This document shows, in pieces, positions 1-6,219 of a DNA stretch of 7,331 bases. The translations under genes and the position numbers were made by a program. The notes beneath the pieces were generated by a model that saw nothing but the letters and a program-made list of their open reading frames with translations, ran no database searches and was not told where the DNA came from. Positions within the stretch are counted from its first letter, which is position 1, and every line of letters begins with the position of its first letter. This stretch comes from an uncultured Eubacteriales bacterium (GTDB taxonomy: Bacteria > Bacillota_A > Clostridia > Peptostreptococcales > Anaerovoracaceae): assembly GCA_902790885.1 (NCBI GenBank), contig CADATR010000103.1, positions 1 to 7,331 of the forward strand, in the 5' to 3' direction.

Positions 1-1065
1 GAAACCTATCCCGGACTCGAGCAGCCCCTGCAGGCACGGCCCTATCAGGGAGAATGTGAGGTAAAACACCAGTCCCATGACCACGATGAATACCGGGATC
101 GCAGTATACTTGCCGGTGAATACGCTGTCAAACTTCTGGCTTCTTGTGTGCTCTTTGCTCTCCGCAGGCTTCTTTACGCACCTGTCGCACACCTTATATA
201 TGAAGGAGTATCGCATGTCCGCCATCGCGGCGCTCCTGTCCAGGCCTCTCTCACTCTCCATCTGGAGAATGATATGCTCGAGCATCTCCTTTTCATTCTG
301 ATCCAGCTTGAGCTGCTGCAGAATGAGCTCATCGCCTTCTACGAGCTTGGACGCGGCAAATCTGACCGGTATGCCCTCTCTTTCGGCATGGTCTTCTATG
401 AGGTGCTGCACGGCATGCAGGCAGCGGTGCACCGCGCCTCCGTTCTCACTGCTGTCACAGAAATCCTGCCTGAGCGGGCCTTCCTGGTATTTTGCCACAT
501 GGATCGCGTGGCTTACGAGCTCGTCGACTCCATGATTCTGCGCGGCAGAGATCGGAACTACAGGGACGCCTATCATCTGTTCCATCATATTGATGTCAAC
601 AACGCCCCCGTTCCTGGTCATCTCATCCATCATGTTGAGCGCCACCACCATAGGCACGCCCATCTCAAGAAGCTGCATAGTAAGATACATGCTTCTGTCG
701 ATGCTTGTGACGTCGAGTATGTTGATTATCGCCTTTGGCTTCTCATTGAGCACAAAGTCTCTCGAGACGATCTCTTCGCCCGAATACGGCGACATCGAGT
801 ATATGCCTGGCAGATCCGTCACCAGCGTTTCAGGATGTCCTTTTATTACCCCGTCTTTCCTGTCAACCGTAACGCCGGGAAAATTCCCTACGTGCTGGTT
901 TGATCCTGTGAGCTGGTTGAACAGGGTCGTCTTGCCGCTGTTCTGGTTGCCCATGAGAGCGAATGTAAGCCGTGTGCCGTCAGGCAGAGGTGTCTCCTGC
1001 TCCTTGTCGTGGAACCTGCCCTCTTCACCGAGTCCCGGGTGTGCCGGCTCATCAGCGTAGGTCAG
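1..1065 (-). CDS. feoB: Ferrous iron transporter FeoB, N-terminal part (runs off the left edge)
   Basis: FeoB is the inner-membrane Fe(II) transporter with a cytosolic G domain. About 355 codons are present, out of roughly 700 in the family. Numbering from a CTG at 1063-1065, the G motifs are all visible: G1 GNQNSGKT (39-46), G2 Thr in VGNFPGVT (59-66), G3 DLPG (84-87), G4 NMMD (144-147) and G5 SA. A charged helical region follows. The first TM segment of the gate domain (AIPVFIVVMGLVFYL) begins about 35 residues before the edge. An N-terminal extension (HPGLGEEGRFHD, then PLPDGTRLTFAL) precedes G1. The start is uncertain: after the in-frame TAA at 1093-1095 there is no ATG, GTG or TTG until the ATG at 952-954. 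That ATG directly abuts the P-loop and would delete beta-strand 1. The given start is therefore only a plausible CTG. The frame overlaps the end of feoA in the +1 frame. Identity is certain; the start is not. Confidence 0.95.
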   Translation of the reverse strand, partial: MTYADEPAHPGLGEEGRFHDKEQETPLPDGTRLTFALMGNQNSGKTTLFNQLTGSNQHVGNFPGVTVDRKDGVIKGHPETLVTDLPGIYSMSPYSGEEIVSRDFVLNEKPKAIINILDVTSIDRSMYLTMQLLEMGVPMVVALNMMDEMTRNGGVVDINMMEQMIGVPVVPISAAQNHGVDELVSHAIHVAKYQEGPLRQDFCDSSENGGAVHRCLHAVQHLIEDHAEREGIPVRFAASKLVEGDELILQQLKLDQNEKEMLEHIILQMESERGLDRSAAMADMRYSFIYKVCDRCVKKPAESKEHTRSQKFDSVFTGKYTAIPVFIVVMGLVFYLTFSLIGPCLQGLLESGIGF

Positions 1066-1318
1066 AGTGTCTACGATGCGCCGGATCTTGCATTACTTCT
1101 ATCTGACGGGCATCAGAAACACGCAGAGTCAGTTCGTACCCGTGTATACGGACCTCGATCGGATCTCCCATAGGTGCATATTTTACGAGCTGTACATGCG
1201 CTCCGGGTATGACTCCCATGTCGAGCAGGTGCTGACGCAGCGCGCCTTCGCCTCCTACCGATTTGATGTATGCGGACTGACCCTGCTTTAATTCACTTAA
1301 TTTTATATCTTTCGTCAT
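1052..1318 (-). CDS. feoA: Ferrous iron transport protein A (FeoA)
   Basis: Small cytosolic SH3-like protein of 88 aa, a normal length for FeoA, which is thought to bind FeoB and help Fe(II) transport. Family features are visible: the SELKQGQSAYI opening strand, the LRQHLLDMGVIPGAHVQL core with the typical LxxMGxxPG pattern, and the closing RIHGYELTLRVSDARQIEV strand. The last 13 residues (MQDPAHRRHSDLR) go past the usual domain end and overlap the +1 frame that reads into FeoB. The gene starts 21 nt after the pfkA stop. No clear Shine-Dalgarno is seen in that gap (GCGCAGATAATTACATA), so translation may be coupled to pfkA. Gene order feoA then feoB is the standard one, which supports the assignment. 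Confidence 0.93.
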   Translation of the reverse strand: MTKDIKLSELKQGQSAYIKSVGGEGALRQHLLDMGVIPGAHVQLVKYAPMGDPIEVRIHGYELTLRVSDARQIEVMQDPAHRRHSDLR

Positions 1319-1339
1319 TATGTAATTATCTGCGCCGCG

Positions 1340-2305
1340 TTACATGCTGAGCACGTCAACGCCTTTGTAGAGCTCATAGTCTATGCCTCTCTCCATCTGA
1401 AGCGCTTCTCCGATATCGAAATGTACTATGTGGCCGTCACGTTCTCCGATAGCTCTGTTCCTTATATTATGCCTGATAAGATCTACAGCAGTCATGCCGC
1501 ACTGTGTGGCAAGCATTCTGTCACGGAATGTAGGCGAGCCGCCGCGCTGAAGATATGACAGCTTGATGTAGTTTACATTCCTGCCGGTTTTTTCCTTCAG
1601 CTTGCGGAATAGCTCCTCATCATCGATGTTTACGCCCTCGGCTTTGATAATAATGTTGTGGAGCTTGCCTGAATTGATTCCGGCCGTAACTTTCCTGAAT
1701 ACAGTCTCGATATCCTCATCAAACTCAGGCAGGAGCACGCATTCAGCGCCGCCGGTGATGCCCGAGTACAGAGCGATATCTCCACAGTGGCGTCCCATTA
1801 CCTCGATGACGCTCGTTCTCTGATGTGAAGAGCTTGTGTCTCTTATGCGGCTGATCGCCTCGAGCACGGTATTGATCGCCGTATCAAATCCTATCGTATT
1901 GTCTGTGTATGACAGGTCATTATCGATAGTGCCCGGGACCCCTATCACATCGATGCCGTATTTATCGGACAGCATCTTTGCACCGGTCAGGGATCCGTTG
2001 CCTCCGATGACTATAAGATCTTCGATCTTGAGGGTCTTGAGCGTATTGGCTGCTTTTTCCATTCCCTCCTCAGTCATGAACCTCTGGCTCCTGGCTGTTT
2101 TGAGGATAGTACCGCCGCGCTGAAGAATGTCTCCGACCGATCTTCTGTACATTCTCTCTACATCACCTTCGATCAGCCCTTCATAGCCTCTCTTGATGCC
2201 GTAGACTTCCATGTTATAGTAGATTCCGTATCTTACGACCGCCCTTATAGCCGCGTTCATTCCCGGCGCGTCTCCGCCGCTTGTAAGTACTCCTATCTTT
2301 TTCAC
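1340..2305 (-). CDS. pfkA: ATP-dependent 6-phosphofructokinase
   Basis: Phosphorylates fructose 6-phosphate to fructose 1,6-bisphosphate, the committed step of glycolysis, in the cytosol. At 321 aa it is the normal bacterial PfkA length. Motifs line up almost residue for residue with the E. coli enzyme: SGGDAPGMNAAIR (9-21), GGTILKTAR (64-72), catalytic GTIDND (125-130), MGRHCGD (170-176), the KAEG glutamate (223) and QRGGSP (253-258). Gly104, typical of ATP rather than pyrophosphate users, is kept. Residue 103 of the GGDGS nucleotide/Mg site is Asn here (GGNGS, codon AAC), which is unusual. The start is a GTG at 2303-2305, chosen because GGGAGG lies just upstream with good spacing; starts further in would remove the first nucleotide-binding loop. 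It lies 80 nt after ridA with no terminator visible between them, so co-transcription is likely. It could be a second, divergent PFK rather than the housekeeping copy. Confidence 0.95.
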   Translation of the reverse strand: MKKIGVLTSGGDAPGMNAAIRAVVRYGIYYNMEVYGIKRGYEGLIEGDVERMYRRSVGDILQRGGTILKTARSQRFMTEEGMEKAANTLKTLKIEDLIVIGGNGSLTGAKMLSDKYGIDVIGVPGTIDNDLSYTDNTIGFDTAINTVLEAISRIRDTSSSHQRTSVIEVMGRHCGDIALYSGITGGAECVLLPEFDEDIETVFRKVTAGINSGKLHNIIIKAEGVNIDDEELFRKLKEKTGRNVNYIKLSYLQRGGSPTFRDRMLATQCGMTAVDLIRHNIRNRAIGERDGHIVHFDIGEALQMERGIDYELYKGVDVLSM

Positions 2306-2385
2306 TGTTATTTCCTCCCTCAGCTTATGATCCGGGTGAACCCTCCCGCGCCCTCATGTGACACAGAAGGTATCCGGCTCATGCT

Positions 2386-2754
2386 TTATGCTTCAGCGAT
2401 CGCCTCTATCTCGCAAAGAACGCCCTTAGGCAGGTCCTTGACCGCAACGCAGCTTCTTGCAGGCTTCGATGTGAAGTATTTGGCGTAAACCGCGTTGAAC
2501 GCAGCGAAATCTCCCATGTCCGCGAGGAAGCATGTCGTCTTTATTACCTTGTCGTAGCCCGATTCGGCAGCTTCAAGGATAGCTCCGACGTTTTTGCAGC
2601 TCTGCTCAGCCTGCGCTTCGATGCCTGCAGGGATCTCACCTGTTGCCGGATCTACAGGAATCTGACCGGAGGTGAAAACAAAACCGTTTGTAACGAATGC
2701 CTGTGAATAAGGTCCGAAAGCACCCGGTGCGTGTTTGGTTTCTACTACTTTCAT
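2386..2754 (-). CDS. ridA: RidA family reactive intermediate/imine deaminase
   Basis: Member of the RidA/YjgF/YER057c/UK114 family of small trimeric cytosolic proteins. They hydrolyse reactive enamine/imine intermediates made by PLP enzymes and so protect against metabolite damage. Visible family signatures are GPYSQA near the N terminus, FTSGQIPVDPATGEI, the active-site Arg in KPARSCVAV (Arg100 in this numbering) and the C-terminal CEIEAIA. Length is 122-123 aa, as expected. Two ATGs are adjacent (2755-2757 and 2752-2754). The Shine-Dalgarno AAAGGAG sits only 3 nt from the first but 6 nt from the second, so I chose the second. It appears to be the first gene of a ridA-pfkA-feoA-feoB transcript. 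Exact substrate is unknown; other RidA subfamilies remain possible, but the catalytic Arg favours an active deaminase. Confidence 0.93.
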   Translation of the reverse strand: MKVVETKHAPGAFGPYSQAFVTNGFVFTSGQIPVDPATGEIPAGIEAQAEQSCKNVGAILEAAESGYDKVIKTTCFLADMGDFAAFNAVYAKYFTSKPARSCVAVKDLPKGVLCEIEAIAEA

Positions 2755-2796
2755 CATGATCTCCTTTCAATGAATACCCTAATATCGTTCCCATTA

Positions 2797-2826
2797 ATCT
2801 TACAATCAAAGGGCTTATCCTTGCAA
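2797..2826 (-). promoter_or_regulatory. Candidate sigma-A promoter for the ridA-pfkA-feoAB operon
   Basis: In the minus direction a TTGCAA (-35, 2826-2821) is followed after 18 nt by TAAGAT (-10, 2802-2797). Each matches consensus at 4 of 6 positions. An alternative pair, TTGATT and ATATTA, overlaps it slightly downstream. The element lies between the terminator of the preceding gene and the ridA start, where a promoter is expected. The match is weak. Confidence 0.3.
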
Positions 2827-2848
2827 CACCACAAGGCTTCAGAGATAT

Positions 2849-2879
2849 AAAAAAACAGACCCGCACAAAGGCGGGTCTG
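2849..2879 (-). terminator. Rho-independent terminator after the XRE membrane regulator gene
   Basis: A perfect 9-bp inverted repeat, CAGACCCGC and GCGGGTCTG (2856-2864 and 2871-2879), with a 6-nt loop. In the minus direction it is followed at once by seven T residues (2855-2849). It lies about 32 nt past the stop of the upstream gene, isolating it from ridA. Confidence 0.92.
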
Positions 2880-2911
2880 ACTGCAGTGCGCGTTCTGCCG
2901 AACGATGTATG

Positions 2912-3910
2912 TTATTTTTTGTAGGCTGCTCTTACGATCGCTCTCGCTATCTCGTGATATACGAAGTAGAGAACGCCGGCGATCGGCCATACGATCCACG
3001 AGATATCCCAGCGGTTCGTAACAAAGCTCCATATGAGATACACCGCGAGGGCGATGCCCCAGTATACTCCGTCGTACTTGCCTGCCTTCTTGTTGAGCCT
3101 TGTGTAGTCGCCTTCTTCGAGCAGCTTGTCAAATCCGTCCTGTCTTATGCAGGTAAGGACTATCATCTTTACACCGGCTGCAACGGTCATGATCATCAGG
3201 CAGACGCCTGCGATCGGGAGCACATCAGTATTGTTTGAGTAATTGCTCATGTCCAGTATCAGAAGCGGAACTGCAGCAATGATGCAGAGCATTATGCCTA
3301 CTATGAGGAGTCTGGTGTGTCTCTCCGCGTACTGTGAGCGGCGTTCCCTTGCCATGCCGCTGACTCCGTACGCTGTGTCTATATCGAGATTCTCGAGGTA
3401 TTCATACTCCTTGCCGCGCATGCCTGTCATCACGAACATTCCTACCGCGGTTGCCACAATTATGAGGAGCACGGCCGTACCGGCCATCTCGGCGATCCTT
3501 GTGTTCATGGCGATCTTCTCCGCTTCTGCCAGTCCGCTCAGCAGTATCAGCAGCACAGGCGACAGTATGCACATCATCACACCCGTCGATATGGTGCCGG
3601 CCGCCCTGCCGTTATGCTCGAGGAAGGCGCTGGCCTCTTCCATGGATACCTGTCTTACCGTCTCCTCAAGTCCGCTGTCTACAGGAGTCACCTCCGGAGC
3701 CTTCGGCTCTTCTATGTCATCTATAAGAAGATAGTCTGTGCTGACGCCGAATATCTCTGACATCTGGATTATCTTTTTCATGTCAGGCACAGCCTGCGCG
3801 CCCTCCCACTTGGATACCGACTGTCTGGATACTCCGAGCCTGTCCGCGAGCTCTTCCTGTGACCATCCGTTTTTCTTTCTGTTTTCTATGATCTTATCTG
3901 CGAGAATCAT
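2912..3910 (-). CDS. XRE-family transcriptional regulator with multi-TM C-terminal domain
   Basis: A 332-aa protein with a DNA-binding head and membrane tail. Residues 3-62 form a Cro/C1-type helix-turn-helix (SQEELADRLGVSRQSVSKWE at 17-36, then AVPDMKKIIQMSEIFGVSTDYLL). An acidic linker follows. Then come about six hydrophobic segments near 107-126, 142-162, 200-219, 230-253, 281-297 and 302-323, the last two rich in Trp. Such membrane-anchored XRE proteins are common in Firmicutes and mostly uncharacterised; a signal-sensing or autoregulatory role is inference. The start is the ATG at 3908-3910 because AAGGAGGT lies 7 nt upstream. A longer reading from 3961 adds 17 residues not typical of the domain and ignores this site. 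The gene is monocistronic, with a strong terminator downstream and a repeat-rich leader upstream. No partner transporter is next to it. Confidence 0.9.
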   Translation of the reverse strand: MILADKIIENRKKNGWSQEELADRLGVSRQSVSKWEGAQAVPDMKKIIQMSEIFGVSTDYLLIDDIEEPKAPEVTPVDSGLEETVRQVSMEEASAFLEHNGRAAGTISTGVMMCILSPVLLILLSGLAEAEKIAMNTRIAEMAGTAVLLIIVATAVGMFVMTGMRGKEYEYLENLDIDTAYGVSGMARERRSQYAERHTRLLIVGIMLCIIAAVPLLILDMSNYSNNTDVLPIAGVCLMIMTVAAGVKMIVLTCIRQDGFDKLLEEGDYTRLNKKAGKYDGVYWGIALAVYLIWSFVTNRWDISWIVWPIAGVLYFVYHEIARAIVRAAYKK

Positions 3911-3975
3911 CTGTTTACCTCCTTGATCGTGAGTGTGTCCGTAACTGTTTTCCACCTTCAATTTACAGTTTCAGA

Positions 3976-4023
3976 CGGTTGCACTCCACCAACCGGGCTT
4001 TTCAATCTGTCAACCGGCGGTTG
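3976..4023. promoter_or_regulatory. Cluster of four CAACCG/CGGTTG boxes upstream of the XRE gene (putative operator)
   Basis: The hexamer CGGTTG or its complement CAACCG occurs at 3976-3981, 3990-3995, 4011-4016 and 4018-4023. The inner right pair forms a 13-bp palindrome, CAACCGGCGGTTG. The left pair is inverted with an 8-nt spacer. The two longer CGGTTGCA copies start 42 bp apart and the two CAACCGG copies 21 bp apart, close to whole helical turns. A minus-strand TTGACA (4013-4008) overlaps one box, although no good -10 follows at 17 nt. The cluster sits 65-113 bp upstream of the XRE start, which suggests autoregulation. Protein binding is inferred only. Confidence 0.5.
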
Positions 4024-4052
4024 CAGACCGCGTAAAACGCTTGAAACATGTA

Positions 4053-5036
4053 TCATTTCACCCGGAATCTGCCCATATCGACATTTCCGTTTGCCTTGAA
4101 CTCCACACCCTCGGCCTCGAGCAGCTCGCGCTGCTCAGTCCAGCCCGGCACCGTGCGGCCCGCGCTGTTGACCACCCTGTGGCACGGGTGATTGCCAAAC
4201 CGGTCCTGCATGCTCATTATCTTGCCTACGAGGCGCGCGTTTTTAGGCCGTCCCATCAGCGCGGCTATCTGCCCGTACGACATCACCCTGCCCGGCGGTA
4301 TGCTGTCGGCTATCTCAAGGGCTTCCTTTATGAGACTCTCACTGAGCACTCCCGCGGGACTGTCGGTCAGCCTGAAGCTCTCATCAATGAGGTCCATCAC
4401 GTCCCTGTCATCGAGGGTATCATCGAGGGTGACTGATATCCACTTTTTGTGATTCATGTGATATGCCGGATAAATGCCTCTTATCTTATGAAGGGCAGCG
4501 GTTTTATTCTCATCGGCCTTCAGGTTGATCACATCGACGTTTTCTTCAGGCGCGGTCTTGTCAAGATGCCGTCTGTCGATGTTCATTACGAGTCCGAACC
4601 ATTTGTTGTTGCTTCCGTGCCTGAATACTCCGTAGGGGTTCTTTCCGTCCTCTTCCCAGGGAAAATCCGGTTCTACGGAATATCTGTCGAGTATTGCCGC
4701 GGCGATACGGTTGCTCTGGTCGGAGACGAACGCTACGTCAGAGCAGCATCTGTCAGCGATATCCGTCAGAAGCTCCTCATAGGCAGCTCTCACAGAGCCG
4801 ACAAAGGCTCCGGTGTAATTAGGCATTCGCAGAGGAATGTACTCCTCGCCCATCATGTTGTCAATGACCCTGCCTGTCACGCTGCCGCTTTCGCGCACCA
4901 TTATCTCCGCGGTAAAATCGCCGTCCATGAACTCCTCAGACAGCGAATAACAATTCCCGCTCTTTTTGAATCCGCAGTCTTCCATGCGCTTCACGCTGAA
5001 CCGCCTGCGGCTGAATACCTTCTGCTCTATAGTCAT
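4053..5036 (-). CDS. MmcQ/YjbR domain fused to O6-alkylguanine-DNA alkyltransferase domain
   Basis: A 327-aa two-domain protein. Residues 1-224 resemble the long form of the MmcQ/YjbR family. The N-terminal part includes IPLRMPNYTGAFVG (67-80). The core follows with YGVFRHGSNNKWFGLVMNID (135-154) and IYPAYHMNHKKWISVTLDDT (188-207), then DLIDESFRLT. Residues 230-327 match the DNA-binding/active-site domain of Ogt/MGMT-type DNA repair proteins: PPGRVMSYGQIAALMGRP (247-264), an arginine-finger position in NARLVG (Arg268), and PCHRVV (284-289) with acceptor Cys285. Alkyltransferase-like proteins carry Trp there instead, so direct alkyl-group transfer is plausible. The Ogt N-terminal RNase H-like domain is missing, its place taken by the YjbR part. 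Start ATG at 5034-5036 has no obvious Shine-Dalgarno; no other start fits the open frame. It lies 23 nt after the 53-aa gene, probably in the sir2 transcript. Confidence 0.88.
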   Translation of the reverse strand: MTIEQKVFSRRRFSVKRMEDCGFKKSGNCYSLSEEFMDGDFTAEIMVRESGSVTGRVIDNMMGEEYIPLRMPNYTGAFVGSVRAAYEELLTDIADRCCSDVAFVSDQSNRIAAAILDRYSVEPDFPWEEDGKNPYGVFRHGSNNKWFGLVMNIDRRHLDKTAPEENVDVINLKADENKTAALHKIRGIYPAYHMNHKKWISVTLDDTLDDRDVMDLIDESFRLTDSPAGVLSESLIKEALEIADSIPPGRVMSYGQIAALMGRPKNARLVGKIMSMQDRFGNHPCHRVVNSAGRTVPGWTEQRELLEAEGVEFKANGNVDMGRFRVK

Positions 5037-5059
5037 TTTGTTTACGCCGGGCAGCCTGC

Positions 5060-5221
5060 TCAGCGCCCCCAGAAAAACTTCACTATAACCAGCACATCAA
5101 TAAACATAGCCGCTATGACAAGTATCATGAGCGTTATGTTTTTGTGACTGGCGCACCACCTCACAAGCCAGATACCCAGAAGCAGCAGCAGATTTACGAT
5201 TATTTCAGCAATAAATTCCAT
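5060..5221 (-). CDS. 53-aa two-TM membrane microprotein, unknown function
   Basis: A short ORF of 53 codons plus TGA. I do not recognise it. The sequence begins MEFIAEIIVNLLLLLGIWLV, a first TM helix, followed by a short polar turn (RWCASHKN). A second TM helix comes next (ITLMILVIAAMFIDVLVIVKFF), and the protein ends WGR. Basic residues (Arg, His, Lys) in the turn suggest that the loop faces the cytoplasm, though this is weak. GGAG lies 10 nt upstream of the ATG. The gene sits 18 nt after the sir2 stop and 23 nt before the YjbR-alkyltransferase start, same strand, so it fills the only gap in that gene set. Coding is supported by spacing, Shine-Dalgarno and hydrophobic pattern, not by known homologs. 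Confidence 0.7.
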   Translation of the reverse strand: MEFIAEIIVNLLLLLGIWLVRWCASHKNITLMILVIAAMFIDVLVIVKFFWGR

Positions 5222-5239
5222 CTGTCGGTTTCTCCGTAT

Positions 5240-5980
5240 TTACATTTTCTCCAGCTCTGAGAATACCTTTTCTATATCGTCGTGTATAACCAGGGAAGCG
5301 CGGCTGTCGGCTTGCGTCTCCTCTTTGTTGATCACCACCAGATACCTGCCGTCAAAGCAGTCTATGAGCGATGCCGCCGGCTCCACCTGCAGCGAAGTCC
5401 CTGCCACGATGAGCATGTCGGCATTGCTTATCTCGCGCGTTGCTCCTATCATGGTGTATTTATCCGGCGCCTCGCCGTAGAGCACAACATACGGCTTTAT
5501 GATGCCGCCGCATCTGTCGCATCTCGGTACGCCTTCGCAGCCCGTTATCTTCTCTAGCGGATATTCAGCCTCACAGTCCACACAGCAGTTTTCGTAAATA
5601 CTTCCGTGAAGCTCATAAACCCGTTTGTTGCCGGCTCTTTTGTGCAGCCCGTCGATGTTCTGCGTCACTATCCCGCGGAGCCTGTCCTGCTTCTCAAGCT
5701 CATACAGATATCTGTGGACAGCCCCCGGCTGCGCATCCGGATAAACCATCCTCGCGCGGTAAAAGTCGTAGAACTCCCCGGTATGAAGAGCAAAGAACAA
5801 GGCACTCAGTATGTCCTCCGGAGAGCGGCCTGCCAGGCCGAACTGATCGGAATAAAGTCCGTCAGCAGACCTGAAGTCAGGGATGCCGCAGGCTGTAGAT
5901 ACACCCGCGCCCCCAAAGAAAACGATCCGCTTTGAGCGGCTGATCATCTCATGAAGTTTTTTGATGGTCTGATCGTACAT
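5240..5980 (-). CDS. Sir2-family NAD-dependent protein deacylase (sirtuin)
   Basis: Removes acyl groups from protein lysines using NAD+, giving nicotinamide and O-acyl-ADP-ribose; cytosolic. At 246 aa it has the usual bacterial CobB-like length. Motifs in order: GAGVSTACGIPDFRS (24-38, NAD binding), TQNIDGLH (106-113), catalytic His125 in ELHGS, zinc cysteines Cys133-x2-Cys136 and Cys154-x2-Cys157, KPYVVLYGE (162-170), GTSLQVEPAA (194-203) and VINKEETQAD (216-225). All catalytic and metal residues are present. It is the first gene of a probable operon with the 53-aa membrane protein and the YjbR-alkyltransferase fusion. The ATG at 5978-5980 has no close Shine-Dalgarno. A GGGGG run lies 17 nt up, nearer to an out-of-frame ATG that opens a 16-codon ORF overlapping the start, so translation may be modest or coupled. 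Acyl preference cannot be read. Confidence 0.94.
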   Translation of the reverse strand: MYDQTIKKLHEMISRSKRIVFFGGAGVSTACGIPDFRSADGLYSDQFGLAGRSPEDILSALFFALHTGEFYDFYRARMVYPDAQPGAVHRYLYELEKQDRLRGIVTQNIDGLHKRAGNKRVYELHGSIYENCCVDCEAEYPLEKITGCEGVPRCDRCGGIIKPYVVLYGEAPDKYTMIGATREISNADMLIVAGTSLQVEPAASLIDCFDGRYLVVINKEETQADSRASLVIHDDIEKVFSELEKM

Positions 5981-6022
5981 AATGGTTTTCGCATGATCCC
6001 CCTTGCGTCTGAGTATGTTTAA

Positions 6023-6049
6023 ATTGTATCACGCAGGCAGGAGTATCAA
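6023..6049 (-). promoter_or_regulatory. Candidate promoter for sir2
   Basis: Minus direction: TTGATA (6049-6044, 5 of 6 to consensus) and TACAAT (6028-6023, 5 of 6). The -10 is preceded by TGA, an extended -10 pattern. The spacer is 15 nt, shorter than ideal. It lies about 43 nt upstream of the sir2 ATG, in the divergent gap between sir2 and the plus-strand small gene. Confidence 0.42.
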
Positions 6050-6124
6050 CACTATATATTTGATGAATACTATAACAAACCACCATATAAAGAATCATTT
6101 CAGTTATTTTTTTGGCGAAGCGCA

Positions 6125-6153
6125 TTGAATTGTCAACGCAAAAGTCTTACTAT
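6125..6153 (+). promoter_or_regulatory. Candidate promoter for the 67-aa plus-strand gene
   Basis: TTGAAT (6125-6130) and TACTAT (6148-6153) are separated by 17 nt, each 4 of 6 to consensus, in an AT-rich stretch about 65 nt before the chosen start. Other AT-rich hexamers just downstream (TATTAC, TATAAG) make the exact -10 uncertain. Confidence 0.35.
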
Positions 6154-6219
6154 TACATATAAGGTCAGCGCGAAATGACCATTAAGAAACCAATCACAAG
6201 GGAAGGAGGTATGACTATC

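Noticed and set aside
148..903. Plus-strand 251-codon open frame
   Set aside because: It is antisense to FeoB, whose minus-strand translation contains all G-protein motifs; no family features in the plus reading.
2754..3032. Minus-strand 92-codon frame, and a 76-codon one at 2636-2866
   Set aside because: They read across the terminator hairpin and into ridA or the XRE gene in the wrong frame, with no domain and no ribosome site.
3243..3734. Plus-strand 163-codon frame
   Set aside because: Shadow of the XRE membrane-protein gene; Ser/Ile-rich composition typical of antisense reading.
3997..4052. Possible terminator of the alkyltransferase gene (GCGGT ctgca ACCGC and the 13-bp palindrome)
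   Set aside because: Stems are short and no T-run follows in the minus direction; the repeats fit an operator better.
4449..5147. Plus-strand 232-codon frame
   Set aside because: Antisense to the YjbR-alkyltransferase fusion and the 53-aa gene, both with stronger support.
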